From assembly GCF_038751955.1 (NCBI RefSeq), contig NZ_JBCEXH010000004.1, positions 186,001 through 250,000 on the forward strand: a stretch of DNA of 64,000 nt, written 5' to 3'. Shown piece by piece: positions 1-7,235 of the stretch; within the stretch, counting starts at the first letter, position 1, and each line of letters starts with the position of its first letter. The notes beneath the pieces are model-generated. The model had not been told where the DNA came from, searched no databases, and saw only the letters and a program-made list of their open reading frames with translations. Source of the stretch: Methanocalculus natronophilus. Its GTDB lineage: Archaea > Halobacteriota > Methanomicrobia > Methanomicrobiales > Methanocorpusculaceae. Made by a program: the position numbers and the translations under genes.

Positions 1-257
1 GTTACTCACCAGCGTGTACAAAAAGAGGTTCCACTCTAAGTTCCGGAAAGAACCCCGTCCACTCATTCTTTCCGATTCTGTCTCTTCTGTTTGTTTCATG
101 GGTATATCAGAAAGAGCGGCGGGGTGTGAGTGATTTTTTGATCCGGGTGTTATCGTGTTATTGTTGTGAGCAGTACTAGTACAAGAGATCTTTTTCCCCC
201 TATCGGGGTTTTTTGGGAGGGATGGGGTTGGGGATGTGCGGTATCTGGGGGGTGTGA

Positions 258-386
258 GTAATTGATAGGCTCCCGTCATCCCTGGCGATAAAGAAACTCC
301 GGCAGGTCCATGGTTCAGTGCCGGGAAACCCTCTCCTTGCAGAATCGATGTATCTGAATGGTTACGTTGAGCGGATGGGTATGTAG
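258..386 (+). pseudogene. Remnant of an AlbA_2/RecG-like regulator C-terminus
   Basis: An open stretch of 42 codons follows a stop at 255 and ends at TAG 384. It contains the motif PGNPLLAESMYLNGYVERMG, which matches the conserved C-terminal NPL(I/L)AE...GYIERxGTG block of the COG2865 family (ATP-dependent helicase-related transcriptional regulators with an AlbA_2 domain). The rest of such a protein (about 400 residues) is absent, and the stop falls right after the ERMG motif where a GTG continuation is expected. I read it as a degraded fragment, not a functional gene. The identification rests on motif recall only. Confidence 0.5.
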
Positions 387-460
387 AGTACAGAGACGTA
401 TAAGTAATTTTTTATAGAATGGGGTTTTTTAGGTATGATTATATCAGAAGGTGATTATTA

Positions 461-1363
461 ATGAACTTGGGGATTAATAATAATTTAAATCCTGATATGA
501 AATTGGCAAAGGATACACTTGCTGTAGCTCAACAGGACATAAAAGCTTCAATTGTTTTATTTGAACACTCTTTTTTTCCACAAGCGGTTTTTTCTCTCCA
601 ACAAGGTATAGAAAAAGGTTGGAAAGCATATGGTTATTACATTGGTACAATAACTCCTGAGAAGGCAAGGAGTATGAGAAATGATGGTGTAGGTCATAAA
701 GGTCATAAAGTATTAAAAATCACTCTCAATGAATTCCGTCGCATAATAATCAGTCCTTTGATACGTCAAGTAAACGCTATCAGAAAATATTATCCATCAT
801 CTATAAATAAAGAATCGCCTGAAGGTTCTACGTTTTTAACACATTTTGATAATGATCTCCACTGGGCTCAAAAAGAGATTGATAAAATTACGGAATCTTA
901 TCCCAACCCAACCTCTGAAGAACTGCAAACAAGAATAGAACGTTATCAAAATGATGAGCAAAAAATTCAGGAATGTGAGGATTATTTCAAATCTCCAGAA
1001 TTCGATCCAAAAACTAGAGAGTCAATTCGTTCTAGGGCAATAGAAGAGGTCATGTCCGTTTTAAAAAATAATCCTAAAGCTAAGGAAATTATTGATAATA
1101 AGACAAATAATATATTTGATGATGAAAGAATTAAAAATATTCTACTCGCTGTTACCAAAGATATGGTTATTATCAATCCTCTCCTTTATTTTGCGATTGT
1201 AACTCAACTGCATGAAAGCAAAACCCGCTATCCAGATAAGGATTACTCTCCACTTAAGGAATATACTAAAGATCATCCAATTATTTTATACTTCGAATCC
1301 ATAGCTGATATTACACAGACTTGTCTGAATAAAATGGATGAATTATTCCAGATATCTCTTTAA
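461..1363 (+). CDS. HEPN-like domain protein
   Basis: A 300-residue soluble protein of unknown exact role. Residues about 15-58 (a KDTLAVAQQDIKAS-type helix, then FPQAVFSLQQGIEKGWKAYGYY) have the look of the paired-helix HEPN fold, in which an N-terminal segment packs around a helix carrying Q..xEK. An R-x5-H element around residues 73-79 (RNDGVGH) could be the RX4-6H ribonuclease motif of the superfamily. The C-terminal half is long, charged and helical with no motif I recognise. The gene is strongly AT-rich compared with the rest of the window and sits among mobile-element remnants, suggesting horizontal acquisition. HEPN proteins usually act in toxin-antitoxin or abortive-infection systems. 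No adjacent nucleotidyltransferase partner is visible, so that role is inference. Confidence 0.5.
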   Translation: MNLGINNNLNPDMKLAKDTLAVAQQDIKASIVLFEHSFFPQAVFSLQQGIEKGWKAYGYYIGTITPEKARSMRNDGVGHKGHKVLKITLNEFRRIIISPLIRQVNAIRKYYPSSINKESPEGSTFLTHFDNDLHWAQKEIDKITESYPNPTSEELQTRIERYQNDEQKIQECEDYFKSPEFDPKTRESIRSRAIEEVMSVLKNNPKAKEIIDNKTNNIFDDERIKNILLAVTKDMVIINPLLYFAIVTQLHESKTRYPDKDYSPLKEYTKDHPIILYFESIADITQTCLNKMDELFQISL

Positions 1364-1671
1364 GCATCTCATTTAAAAAAGAATGAGAACAATCTGCTAC
1401 AAAATCTTCCATTATAATTATATATTGTAATTTAATTTATATTTTTGATATAATGGCAAATCCATTATTTTTGCGTGCAACACTCCACGGGATTACTTCA
1501 CTATAATAAATGCATTCATTCTTAATTGTTTATTTTATTTTCATTGCAAGATATGCATAATATGGTGGTCCCCATTTGAGTTTCCCTTCACCACCCAGTC
1601 GGATATTTTTACACTCTTTGTATTTTTTAAACCGCTTAATAACCCAACTTTGCCATTAACAAGAAATAAAA
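1364..1671. other. AT-rich intergenic stretch
   Basis: Between the HEPN protein and the transposase remnant. It begins with a small hairpin (CTCATT...AATGAG, 1367-1386) with an A-rich loop just after the stop codon, which could end the upstream transcript. No open frame of note and no clear insertion-sequence terminal repeat could be found by eye. Confidence 0.4.
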
Positions 1672-2184
1672 GTGTTCTTAGTGATGTTTGTATCGACGAA
1701 AATGCAAACAAAACTAAGAACCAATGAACTTGAACCGAATGAGAATATATCCTTTCCTATCGGTACCCTTTACCTCGTTAAAAGGCTGTATGAAACCCTG
1801 AATCTCTCCCCTGTTTTCGGGAAACACAAGACGAGGGGTATCGATATCAACAATTTGCTTCAAGCCCTTGTCAGCTACAAAATGACGGATAACTTCAGCA
1901 TAAAGCGGTCTCACGAATGGATCTACCGGCCTGAAGTGCTCGACGAATTCAACCTTCCTGAATTCAGCGAACGAACACTCTACCGTGTCCTCGAAATTCT
2001 TGGTGCCAACCGGGAAGAAATCATCTCCGACATCCAGGACATCCTATTTGAGAGGTATGAATTTGGTCATACAAACATCAACATGGACTGGACGAGCCTT
2101 GTTCTTCATGGCACCAAGGCTCCACTTGGAAAGTATGGATACAGCCGTGATCATCGGCCAGATAAAACCCAAATTTTCCATTAA
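1672..2184 (+). pseudogene. Truncated IS1634-type transposase (N-terminal part)
   Basis: 170 residues resembling the N-terminal third of IS1634/IS4-superfamily transposases: a leading segment with FPIGTLYLVKRLYETL, a middle KTRGIDINNLLQALVSYKM segment, then INMDWTSLVLHG and the characteristic YGYSRDHRPDKTQI block that precedes the catalytic core. Full-length members are roughly 450-550 residues, so the DDE core is missing; the frame stops immediately after DKTQI. An ATG at 1684 is an alternative start to the one at 1672. The element is dead unless complemented in trans. Confidence 0.75.
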
Positions 2185-2213
2185 ATGTGACTATCTCCAA
2201 TAACCACGCTGTT

Positions 2214-2696
2214 TCAGTCAACCCTCTTCATATTTTCCATTGGAACCCATCCAATTTCATTTGTGCTTTGAATTTTAACCAATAACCAGCCATTCAGTTC
2301 TTTGATTCCTTCAACAATTGTTCCTTCATCGATGTCTAACTCTTTTGCAGAATAATCTTCAAGGATTTCACCGAATTGATTTGAGAAGTGTATTATTTGT
2401 TTTGGAACCCAACCCTGATGTGAACCGTCAGTATTTCCATCATTTGATTTTAAACCATCTGCTATTAATCCGCCTTTCTTTATATCGTCTGCTTTTAAAT
2501 CACCTGCTTTTGATCCGTCCGTTCTTGCTCCACCAGGTATTGAATCATCTGCCTTTGTGCAGAAAACCCAGTTTGGCCAGGGATCAGTAGATTCTTCTCC
2601 AATAATGACTCTCTCTCCCTTTTGTAACACGATGGGATCTTGAATGTCGGTTCGGAAATCTTGTATTGCAATATATTCCACTATCTGCTCATCCAT
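2214..2696 (-). CDS. Tandem SH3-like domain protein with pentapeptide-repeat linker
   Basis: 160 residues without signal peptide. Residues 1-47 (YIAIQDF...GERVIIGEES...WVFC) and residues 95-160 (GWVPKQIIHF... YSAKELDIDEGTIVEGIKEL..GWLLVK....GWVPMENM) each look like eukaryotic-type SH3 domains, with the ALYDF-like start and the G-W-V/WVP motif. The two halves appear to come from a duplicated fold. Between them residues 48-92 form nine successive five-residue units (KADDS, IPGGA, RTDGS, KAGDL, KADDI, KKGGL, IADGL, KSNDG, NTDGS), encoded by a degenerate 15-bp tandem repeat. SH3-like domains bind peptides; the partner is unknown. Convergent with the transposase remnant. Confidence 0.55.
   Translation of the reverse strand: MDEQIVEYIAIQDFRTDIQDPIVLQKGERVIIGEESTDPWPNWVFCTKADDSIPGGARTDGSKAGDLKADDIKKGGLIADGLKSNDGNTDGSHQGWVPKQIIHFSNQFGEILEDYSAKELDIDEGTIVEGIKELNGWLLVKIQSTNEIGWVPMENMKRVD
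2421..2555 (-). repeat. Degenerate 15-bp in-frame tandem repeat
   Basis: Nine units of 15 bp inside the SH3-like gene encode the pentads listed for that gene. The units differ by point changes but keep the frame and the D/G-rich composition, as expected for slippage followed by drift. Confidence 0.6.
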
Positions 2697-2727
2697 AGTC
2701 AGTTCCTCTCATTCATCGTAATCTCAG

Positions 2728-2799
2728 GCTTTACTCTTTCTCTTTCTTTCTTACTCTCTCTCTCTCTCTCGTCTCTATCTCTATCATCTTTCTCTCTCA
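2728..2799. repeat. Pyrimidine tract with (CT)n microsatellite
   Basis: An almost pure C/T tract on the plus strand, including an uninterrupted CT run at 2754-2770. It fills the gap between the SH3-like gene (upstream side on the minus strand) and the end of the DedA-unrelated small exporter gene. On the minus strand it reads as GA-rich and precedes the SH3-like start by no useful promoter distance. Prone to slippage. Confidence 0.7.
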
Positions 2800-2813
2800 G
2801 TACTACCGCCTCC

Positions 2814-3287
2814 CTACAAAATGTCTATCCCAAACTGCGTAAGAACCCCGATAAGAATCCCGTAGGCGATGATACTGCCTCCTGACGATACAAGGAGCCC
2901 TGGCTTCTCCATCCCTATCACTTTCCCAAGCACCCCGACTGCCCATGATCCGATAAGCGGGGTTGCAATGAGGATAAAGAGGCAGCCGTGCTGCTTCATT
3001 CTGACACTCCACTTTGACGATGTCAGTTTCATGAGGTACCTGCTCCACCATTCCCTACTGTTGAGGGCATCATAGAAGACGATAACAAACGGTATTGCCA
3101 GAAAGTTTCCGATGCATGACCAGAGCACTGCGGAGAAACCATCAAGCCCAAGTGCCATTGTAACAGGGATTGCAAGATAAATCTCAAAAACAGGGAGAAA
3201 TCCCATCAGAAATGCCGTTGCCGAAAGTGCAAGGTGTTCATACATCGACGGTCGCTCCTGATGAAAAAACAGAAGAATCCAGTCCAC
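2814..3287 (-). CDS. Small multidrug export (COG2426) family membrane protein
   Basis: 157 residues with about four membrane segments: LALSATAFLMGFLPVFEIYLAIP (residues about 18-40), GFSAVLWSCIGNFLAIPFVIVFYDAL (about 49-75), a polar stretch with RYLMKLTSSKW, LFILIATPLIGSWAVGVLGKVIGM (about 102-126) and the C-terminal SSGGSIIAYGILIGVLTQFGI (about 132-153). The P-x-x-E-x-x-x-A-I-P pattern and overall size match the sm_multidrug_ex/COG2426 family of integral membrane proteins, named for a weak link to drug export; the substrate is not known. It stands alone, upstream of tRNA-Leu in the same orientation. Confidence 0.75.
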   Translation of the reverse strand: MDWILLFFHQERPSMYEHLALSATAFLMGFLPVFEIYLAIPVTMALGLDGFSAVLWSCIGNFLAIPFVIVFYDALNSREWWSRYLMKLTSSKWSVRMKQHGCLFILIATPLIGSWAVGVLGKVIGMEKPGLLVSSGGSIIAYGILIGVLTQFGIDIL

Positions 3288-3365
3288 CTCTTCTGGCAGG
3301 ATTTGCGCGTGGCTGGATGTGCCTGTTACTGAAATGAAATCTGATACTGAAATATGATGCTGGAA

Positions 3366-3450
3366 TGCGAGAGGCCGGATTCGAACCGGCGGACCCCTGC
3401 GGGATCGGATCTTAAGTCCGACGCCGTTGGCCGGGCTTGGCTACCCTCGC
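3366..3450 (-). tRNA. tRNA-Leu (anticodon UAA)
   Basis: On the minus strand the acceptor stem GCGAGGG pairs with CTCTCGC (one G-U), the T arm is GCCGG-TTCGAAT-CCGGC, and the anticodon stem TCGGA/TCCGA holds the loop CTTAAGA, giving anticodon UAA. A long class II variable arm (ATCCCGCAGGGGT region) is present, as required for leucine tRNAs. Discriminator base is A and CCA is not encoded. Confidence 0.95.
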
Positions 3451-3558
3451 GCCGTAATAGAATGTGCCGTCCATCCAGAAAAAGTATTGGAAGATAATCG
3501 GGGTGATCGCCCCGGCTGGGTGGTCTTCAGTGGCTCTGATGCCGGGGGCCTCCATCTG

Positions 3559-3837
3559 GTGTACCCGCACCCTCCCCTGATCCCGGCCCGCGTGGAGCAG
3601 CAGATCTCACGGATTCCAAAACAGCAGATCTCCGCCGTCCTTGACGATCTGGAAGGTTTTGCCGATGGCCTTGATTACCGCCGGTATGATGTCCGGAAGA
3701 TCGTTGATTCCTCAGCCGATCTTCCCCGGTACCGGATGCGATCCGGCAACTACCGCGTCATCTTCTTTCTTCTGCATAACCGGCTGGTGATCGAGGTGCT
3801 ATCTATCCGGAAGAAGAAGGATGGAATGAAGTATTGA
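3559..3837 (+). CDS. RelE/ParE-like toxin, apparently without antitoxin
   Basis: About 92 residues from the GTG at 3559. The frame is open back to 3427, but that portion overlaps tRNA-Leu and lacks family similarity. The body shows the RelE layout: a helix ARVEQQISRIPKQQISAVLDDL, then RYDVRKI, LPRYRMRSGNYRVIFFL and a final strand with VIEVLSIRKKKD, close to the usual Y/F-R-x-R-x-G-x-Y-R-V-I core and basic tail of ribosome-dependent or gyrase-directed toxins. The start is uncertain since no strong Shine-Dalgarno is visible. No antitoxin reading frame is seen immediately up- or downstream on the same strand. Confidence 0.65.
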   Translation: MYPHPPLIPARVEQQISRIPKQQISAVLDDLEGFADGLDYRRYDVRKIVDSSADLPRYRMRSGNYRVIFFLLHNRLVIEVLSIRKKKDGMKY

Positions 3838-3897
3838 AAAGAGGAGATCCGAAGGGAAAAGGAGAAACACAATCTCCCCGCCATCTCTTTCTGCGGA

Positions 3898-4074
3898 TTA
3901 TTTCCTATCTATCCGTTCAGCCCCGATCCCGGATCGGAAGACCTTCACCACCCGGAACTTCCGGCCGGTCATCCGCTCGTACCATTCCCGCTGCTCGTCT
4001 GCCTCCTTCAGCGTCCGGAGCGGGTGGCGGATCGGCTTTCCGGTTGCTTCGTCAACAAGCACGATTTTGCTCAT
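3898..4074 (-). CDS. Small conserved-looking hypothetical protein
   Basis: 58 residues from ATG 4074, preceded by AGGTG at a suitable distance; this supports 4074 over the GTG at 4080. The protein is basic with an N-terminal KIVLVDEATGKPI strand, a charged helix TLKEADEQREWYERMTG and a C-terminal FRVVKVF strand. Codon use is like that of neighbouring real genes. I do not recognise a family. It is convergent with the RelE-like toxin, an unusual arrangement for an antitoxin, so pairing with it is only a possibility. Confidence 0.5.
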   Translation of the reverse strand: MSKIVLVDEATGKPIRHPLRTLKEADEQREWYERMTGRKFRVVKVFRSGIGAERIDRK

Positions 4075-4269
4075 GCTCACACCTTTTTATGGCAACTGCC
4101 TGTCATTTCGTCTCCTGCCGTGACAGAGCCTGTAGAAGTGCACCTGGGTGCAAGATGCCCGCAGATAGCCATTTCCCCCCCGTACTCCGGCATCCGGGTT
4201 CATCTGTTTGCAACCTTTTTCCCTCAGTGTGTATTCAGCTCGGCTCTCTTCATGGCTCTCCTGTATGAT

Positions 4270-5181
4270 TCAGGAACACCCATCTCCTTTTCCGCTTGAA
4301 AGGCAGGACTGCTGATCCTTTCCAAGCTTCCCGACAGCATCCGCCCGGCACCGCTGGCAGTGCTTCATCTGCTTCACGTACGGTGCACAGCGGTCATGCA
4401 TAGCTCTCTTATCTGCCGGGGTTGGTGGAGTGACATCTGCAAACTTATACTGCGGAATCACCGGGATGATGTTGTAGTTGAAGACACCCATCGCACCAAC
4501 CTTTTTTGCAATCTCAGGGATATGCTCGTCATTGATGCCGGGAATATAGACCGTGTTGATCTTGACGATCATCTTCCGCTCAACCGCCATCCGGATACCT
4601 TTCAACTGCTGTTCAAGGAGGATCTCCGCCCCCTCAACCCCCTCGTACTTCTTCCCTTTGTACGTGACATGCGAATAGATCTTTGCACCAATCTCCGGAT
4701 CAATGGCATTCAGTGTCACAGTCAGGTTATAGACATCATAGCTGATCAGCTCATCAATGACATCCGGCAGCACCAGGCCATTTGTACTGACACAGAGGAT
4801 CAGGTGGGGAAAGTTCTCATGAATCAGCCGCATCGTCTCAAGCGTCTCCGGGTTCGCAAGCGGCTCGCCCGGCCCGGCGATACCAATCACCTTCACGTAT
4901 GGGAACTTCTCAAGCACCTCCTTCACCCGTTCAAGCCCCTGCTCCGGGCTCAGCACCTCGCTTGCCACGCCCGGACGGGATTCGTTCACACAATCGAAGT
5001 CGCGGACACAGTAGTTGCACTGGATATTACATTTCGGAGCGACAGCAAGATGCGCCCTTCCAAACGCATGGCATGCCTTCTCCGAGAAGCAGGGGTGATC
5101 CCTGATCCTCCGGAGTGTCTCCGGGTCATAGGAGATCTCTTTTCCCTGAACCTCAGCAGTCTGATAACCCTCATCCGTCAT
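4270..5181 (-). CDS. nifB: NifB-type radical SAM cofactor maturase
   Basis: About 303 residues from ATG 5181. NifB uses S-adenosylmethionine to join two [4Fe-4S] clusters with a carbide to form NifB-co, the precursor of nitrogenase M-cluster. Visible marks are the radical SAM motif C-NIQ-C-NY-C preceded by RAHLAVAPK, the following DCVNESRPGV and LSPEQGLERV blocks, IGIAGPGEPLANPE, and the C-terminal HCQRCRADAVGKLG, all diagnostic of NifB. The frame extends upstream to 5301 but a TATA-like box at 5207-5216 lies about 30 nt before ATG 5181, which suggests a leaderless start there. No other nif genes are in the window, so nitrogen fixation cannot be claimed from this alone. Confidence 0.85.
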   Translation of the reverse strand: MTDEGYQTAEVQGKEISYDPETLRRIRDHPCFSEKACHAFGRAHLAVAPKCNIQCNYCVRDFDCVNESRPGVASEVLSPEQGLERVKEVLEKFPYVKVIGIAGPGEPLANPETLETMRLIHENFPHLILCVSTNGLVLPDVIDELISYDVYNLTVTLNAIDPEIGAKIYSHVTYKGKKYEGVEGAEILLEQQLKGIRMAVERKMIVKINTVYIPGINDEHIPEIAKKVGAMGVFNYNIIPVIPQYKFADVTPPTPADKRAMHDRCAPYVKQMKHCQRCRADAVGKLGKDQQSCLSSGKGDGCS

Positions 5182-5206
5182 ATGATCATGAGTAATGGAG
5201 GAGGAG

Positions 5207-5216
5207 TTTATAAAAA
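5207..5216 (-). promoter_or_regulatory. TATA box of nifB
   Basis: TTTTTATAAA on the minus strand, centred about 30 nt upstream of ATG 5181; the mRNA would be leaderless or nearly so. Confidence 0.6.
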
Positions 5217-5346
5217 CTGTTCTTTCTGCATTTTTGAACCGGGTTTGTCTTACCACCCCTCCTGCATATGAGCCATACGCAGAGAGGCAGGGTAGACACA
5301 TCCGGGGACGGTATGTATATTATCCACTGCGTGTATTTTATCTATC

Positions 5347-5865
5347 ATGAAGAAACTTCTTCTCCCTCTCCTTGCCCTCTGCTTTTTTGTGCCATTCCTC
5401 GCAGGATGCACCGCAGCAGACGAACCGGCACCAGAAGTGCCAGTTCCAACACCGGTACCAGAGCCGGTTCCCGTCGTTGAATCTCCCGTTCTCATCATTC
5501 CGGATCAACTGGCCGGTATACCAGTCAGCCTTTCCGCAATTCCAATGAGACAGGAGGACGCACTCTATTTCACCTTCGTGATGGATGCCCAGAGAATCCG
5601 GGATGTAATCCCGCCACAGGGCTACCCGATGATGGTTATCTTCTTTGCATACAACAAAGACACAATGCCGCCAGGGTTCTCCCCGGAAAGCCCCTCAGAA
5701 ATCCGTGAATCCGGGATCCCCTACAAAACGCGATCCCTGCATATCTATCCCGGCAATATCATCACCCATTATGAACAGGTGCCCGAATTCGGATCACCAT
5801 CACGACTCTTCGATCCGGATAAACCATATGTCTATGGAGCAGCCATTGAACTTCGCCGCGCGTGA
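5347..5865 (+). CDS. Hypothetical lipoprotein
   Basis: 172 residues. A lipoprotein signal (MKKLLLPLLALCFFVPFLAGC, lipobox LAG-C near residue 21) is followed by a proline-rich linker (residues about 29-50, PxPVP pattern) and a single globular domain starting with LIIPDQLAG. I do not recognise the domain. The end of the gene lies 6 nt before the PEGA protein, so the two are likely co-transcribed and both act outside the membrane. Confidence 0.7.
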   Translation: MKKLLLPLLALCFFVPFLAGCTAADEPAPEVPVPTPVPEPVPVVESPVLIIPDQLAGIPVSLSAIPMRQEDALYFTFVMDAQRIRDVIPPQGYPMMVIFFAYNKDTMPPGFSPESPSEIRESGIPYKTRSLHIYPGNIITHYEQVPEFGSPSRLFDPDKPYVYGAAIELRRA

Positions 5866-5871
5866 CTGGCC

Positions 5872-7086
5872 ATGATTCGTCTCTTCTTCCTCTCTCTTGG
5901 GCTGCTGCTTCTGGTTCTTCCCGGAGCAGCGAGTGTCTCATTCACAACCACAGAACCAATTGATATTGCTCTTGGTGATTCGGTCACGCTCACCGGCACA
6001 GCCGAGCACACCACGGTCCTCTACCTGTTTATGACCGGCCCCGATCTCTACCCAACCGGTGTATCCCTGATGGATGGCTCCGCTCGTGCCGATTCAGGAG
6101 ACACAATCAGGGTGCCTGTGAACCCGGATGGAAGCTGGGAGTATGCCTGGCATACCCAGGGGATATCCGGAAAAACCGGCCTGAAAGCAGGCACCTATAC
6201 GCTCTATGCCTCAGACACCCCCGGAAACGTCCATACACTGGCTCGCTGCACAACCTGCCGCTATGACACCATCATCGCTGACATCATCATCCCACAGCCC
6301 AAAGAGCCCGTTTCAGAAACAGGATCAATTGATATCCGGGTGCCTGCCGGAACGAATCCGACAATCTACCTTGATGGCGCACCACGGGGGACTGCTCCTG
6401 CTCTCATCACCGGTGTGCCAACCGGAAGCAGGGTTCTTGAACTCCGAAGTGCTGCCAGCTATTCGTGGTCAGCGATAGTCCAGGTGACTGAAGGAACAAC
6501 CGTTCTTACTGCGGATCCCCTGCCGCTTCCACACTCCGGATCAATTACTATCACCTCCTCGCCTCCGGGCATTCCGATCCTGCGCAATGGTGCGCCAACC
6601 GGGAAAAACACTCCTGCTATCCTGACTGAGGTTTCGACTGGAAAACAGATCATCAATCTCAGGAAAGACGGCTATCACCCATGGACACGAACAATCACCG
6701 TATACCCTGGAAAAACCGAGGTGCTCGTTGTCAGTCTCGTCTCTTCAGAACCAGCAGATACTCCGGAACCATCACCTCCACCGGCACCGGTGGAGACAGG
6801 AGCTCTTCGGGTCACATCAGTTCCAGCCGGTGCTGAAGTGACGCTCAATAACCAGCTGTATGGCAAAACCCCATTCCATGCAACCGATCTCGCTCCTGCC
6901 ACCTATCAGGTCCGGATCTCCAGTCCGGGATATGCTCCGTGGAGCGGGACTGTCACAATTGCTGCAGGCGAGACGCTGGATATCTCAGAAACCCTCTCCC
7001 CACTTCCAGGGCCTGCCCCGACTTCCCTCTCCGTCTTCCCGGCACTTATTGCCCTTCTTGTCCTCTTCAGGGCAGGAAGATGGTAA
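5872..7086 (+). CDS. Secreted PEGA-repeat surface protein
   Basis: 404 residues with a signal peptide (RLFFLSLGLLLLVLPGAAS), an N-terminal beta-rich domain (about 22-145, with GDSVTLTGTAE and YLFMTGPDLYPTGV, a type common in methanogen surface proteins), and three PEGA domains beginning near residues 151, 223 and 310. Each starts with a GS/GALxV strand and contains a variant of the YLDGxxxGxTPxxLxxVPxGxxxL pattern. A proline-rich linker separates the second and third. The tail ends with a hydrophobic segment and RAGRW, which may anchor the protein in the membrane. PEGA domains are thought to bind cell-surface polymers; function here is inferred. Probably in an operon with the lipoprotein. Confidence 0.8.
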   Translation: MIRLFFLSLGLLLLVLPGAASVSFTTTEPIDIALGDSVTLTGTAEHTTVLYLFMTGPDLYPTGVSLMDGSARADSGDTIRVPVNPDGSWEYAWHTQGISGKTGLKAGTYTLYASDTPGNVHTLARCTTCRYDTIIADIIIPQPKEPVSETGSIDIRVPAGTNPTIYLDGAPRGTAPALITGVPTGSRVLELRSAASYSWSAIVQVTEGTTVLTADPLPLPHSGSITITSSPPGIPILRNGAPTGKNTPAILTEVSTGKQIINLRKDGYHPWTRTITVYPGKTEVLVVSLVSSEPADTPEPSPPPAPVETGALRVTSVPAGAEVTLNNQLYGKTPFHATDLAPATYQVRISSPGYAPWSGTVTIAAGETLDISETLSPLPGPAPTSLSVFPALIALLVLFRAGRW

Positions 7087-7235
7087 GCACTTTTTTTCCA
7101 CGCGCCCACAATCTTACAATCCCGGATCAGCCAGCGTCACGGCAGCCCCGTCTTCGGGACATCTCCTGGTGGAACCAACTGATCACAAGACCCTTCTTCT
7201 TGAAGCACAACCATTAATGAAAGAGAGGATGACTG

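Noticed and set aside
3427-3558. Upstream extension of the RelE-like frame
   Set aside because: It overlaps tRNA-Leu and shows no similarity; the family-sized start is near 3559.
4360-5271. Large plus-strand frame opposite nifB
   Set aside because: Shadow of the NifB gene, which has clear radical SAM motifs; no motif on the opposite strand.
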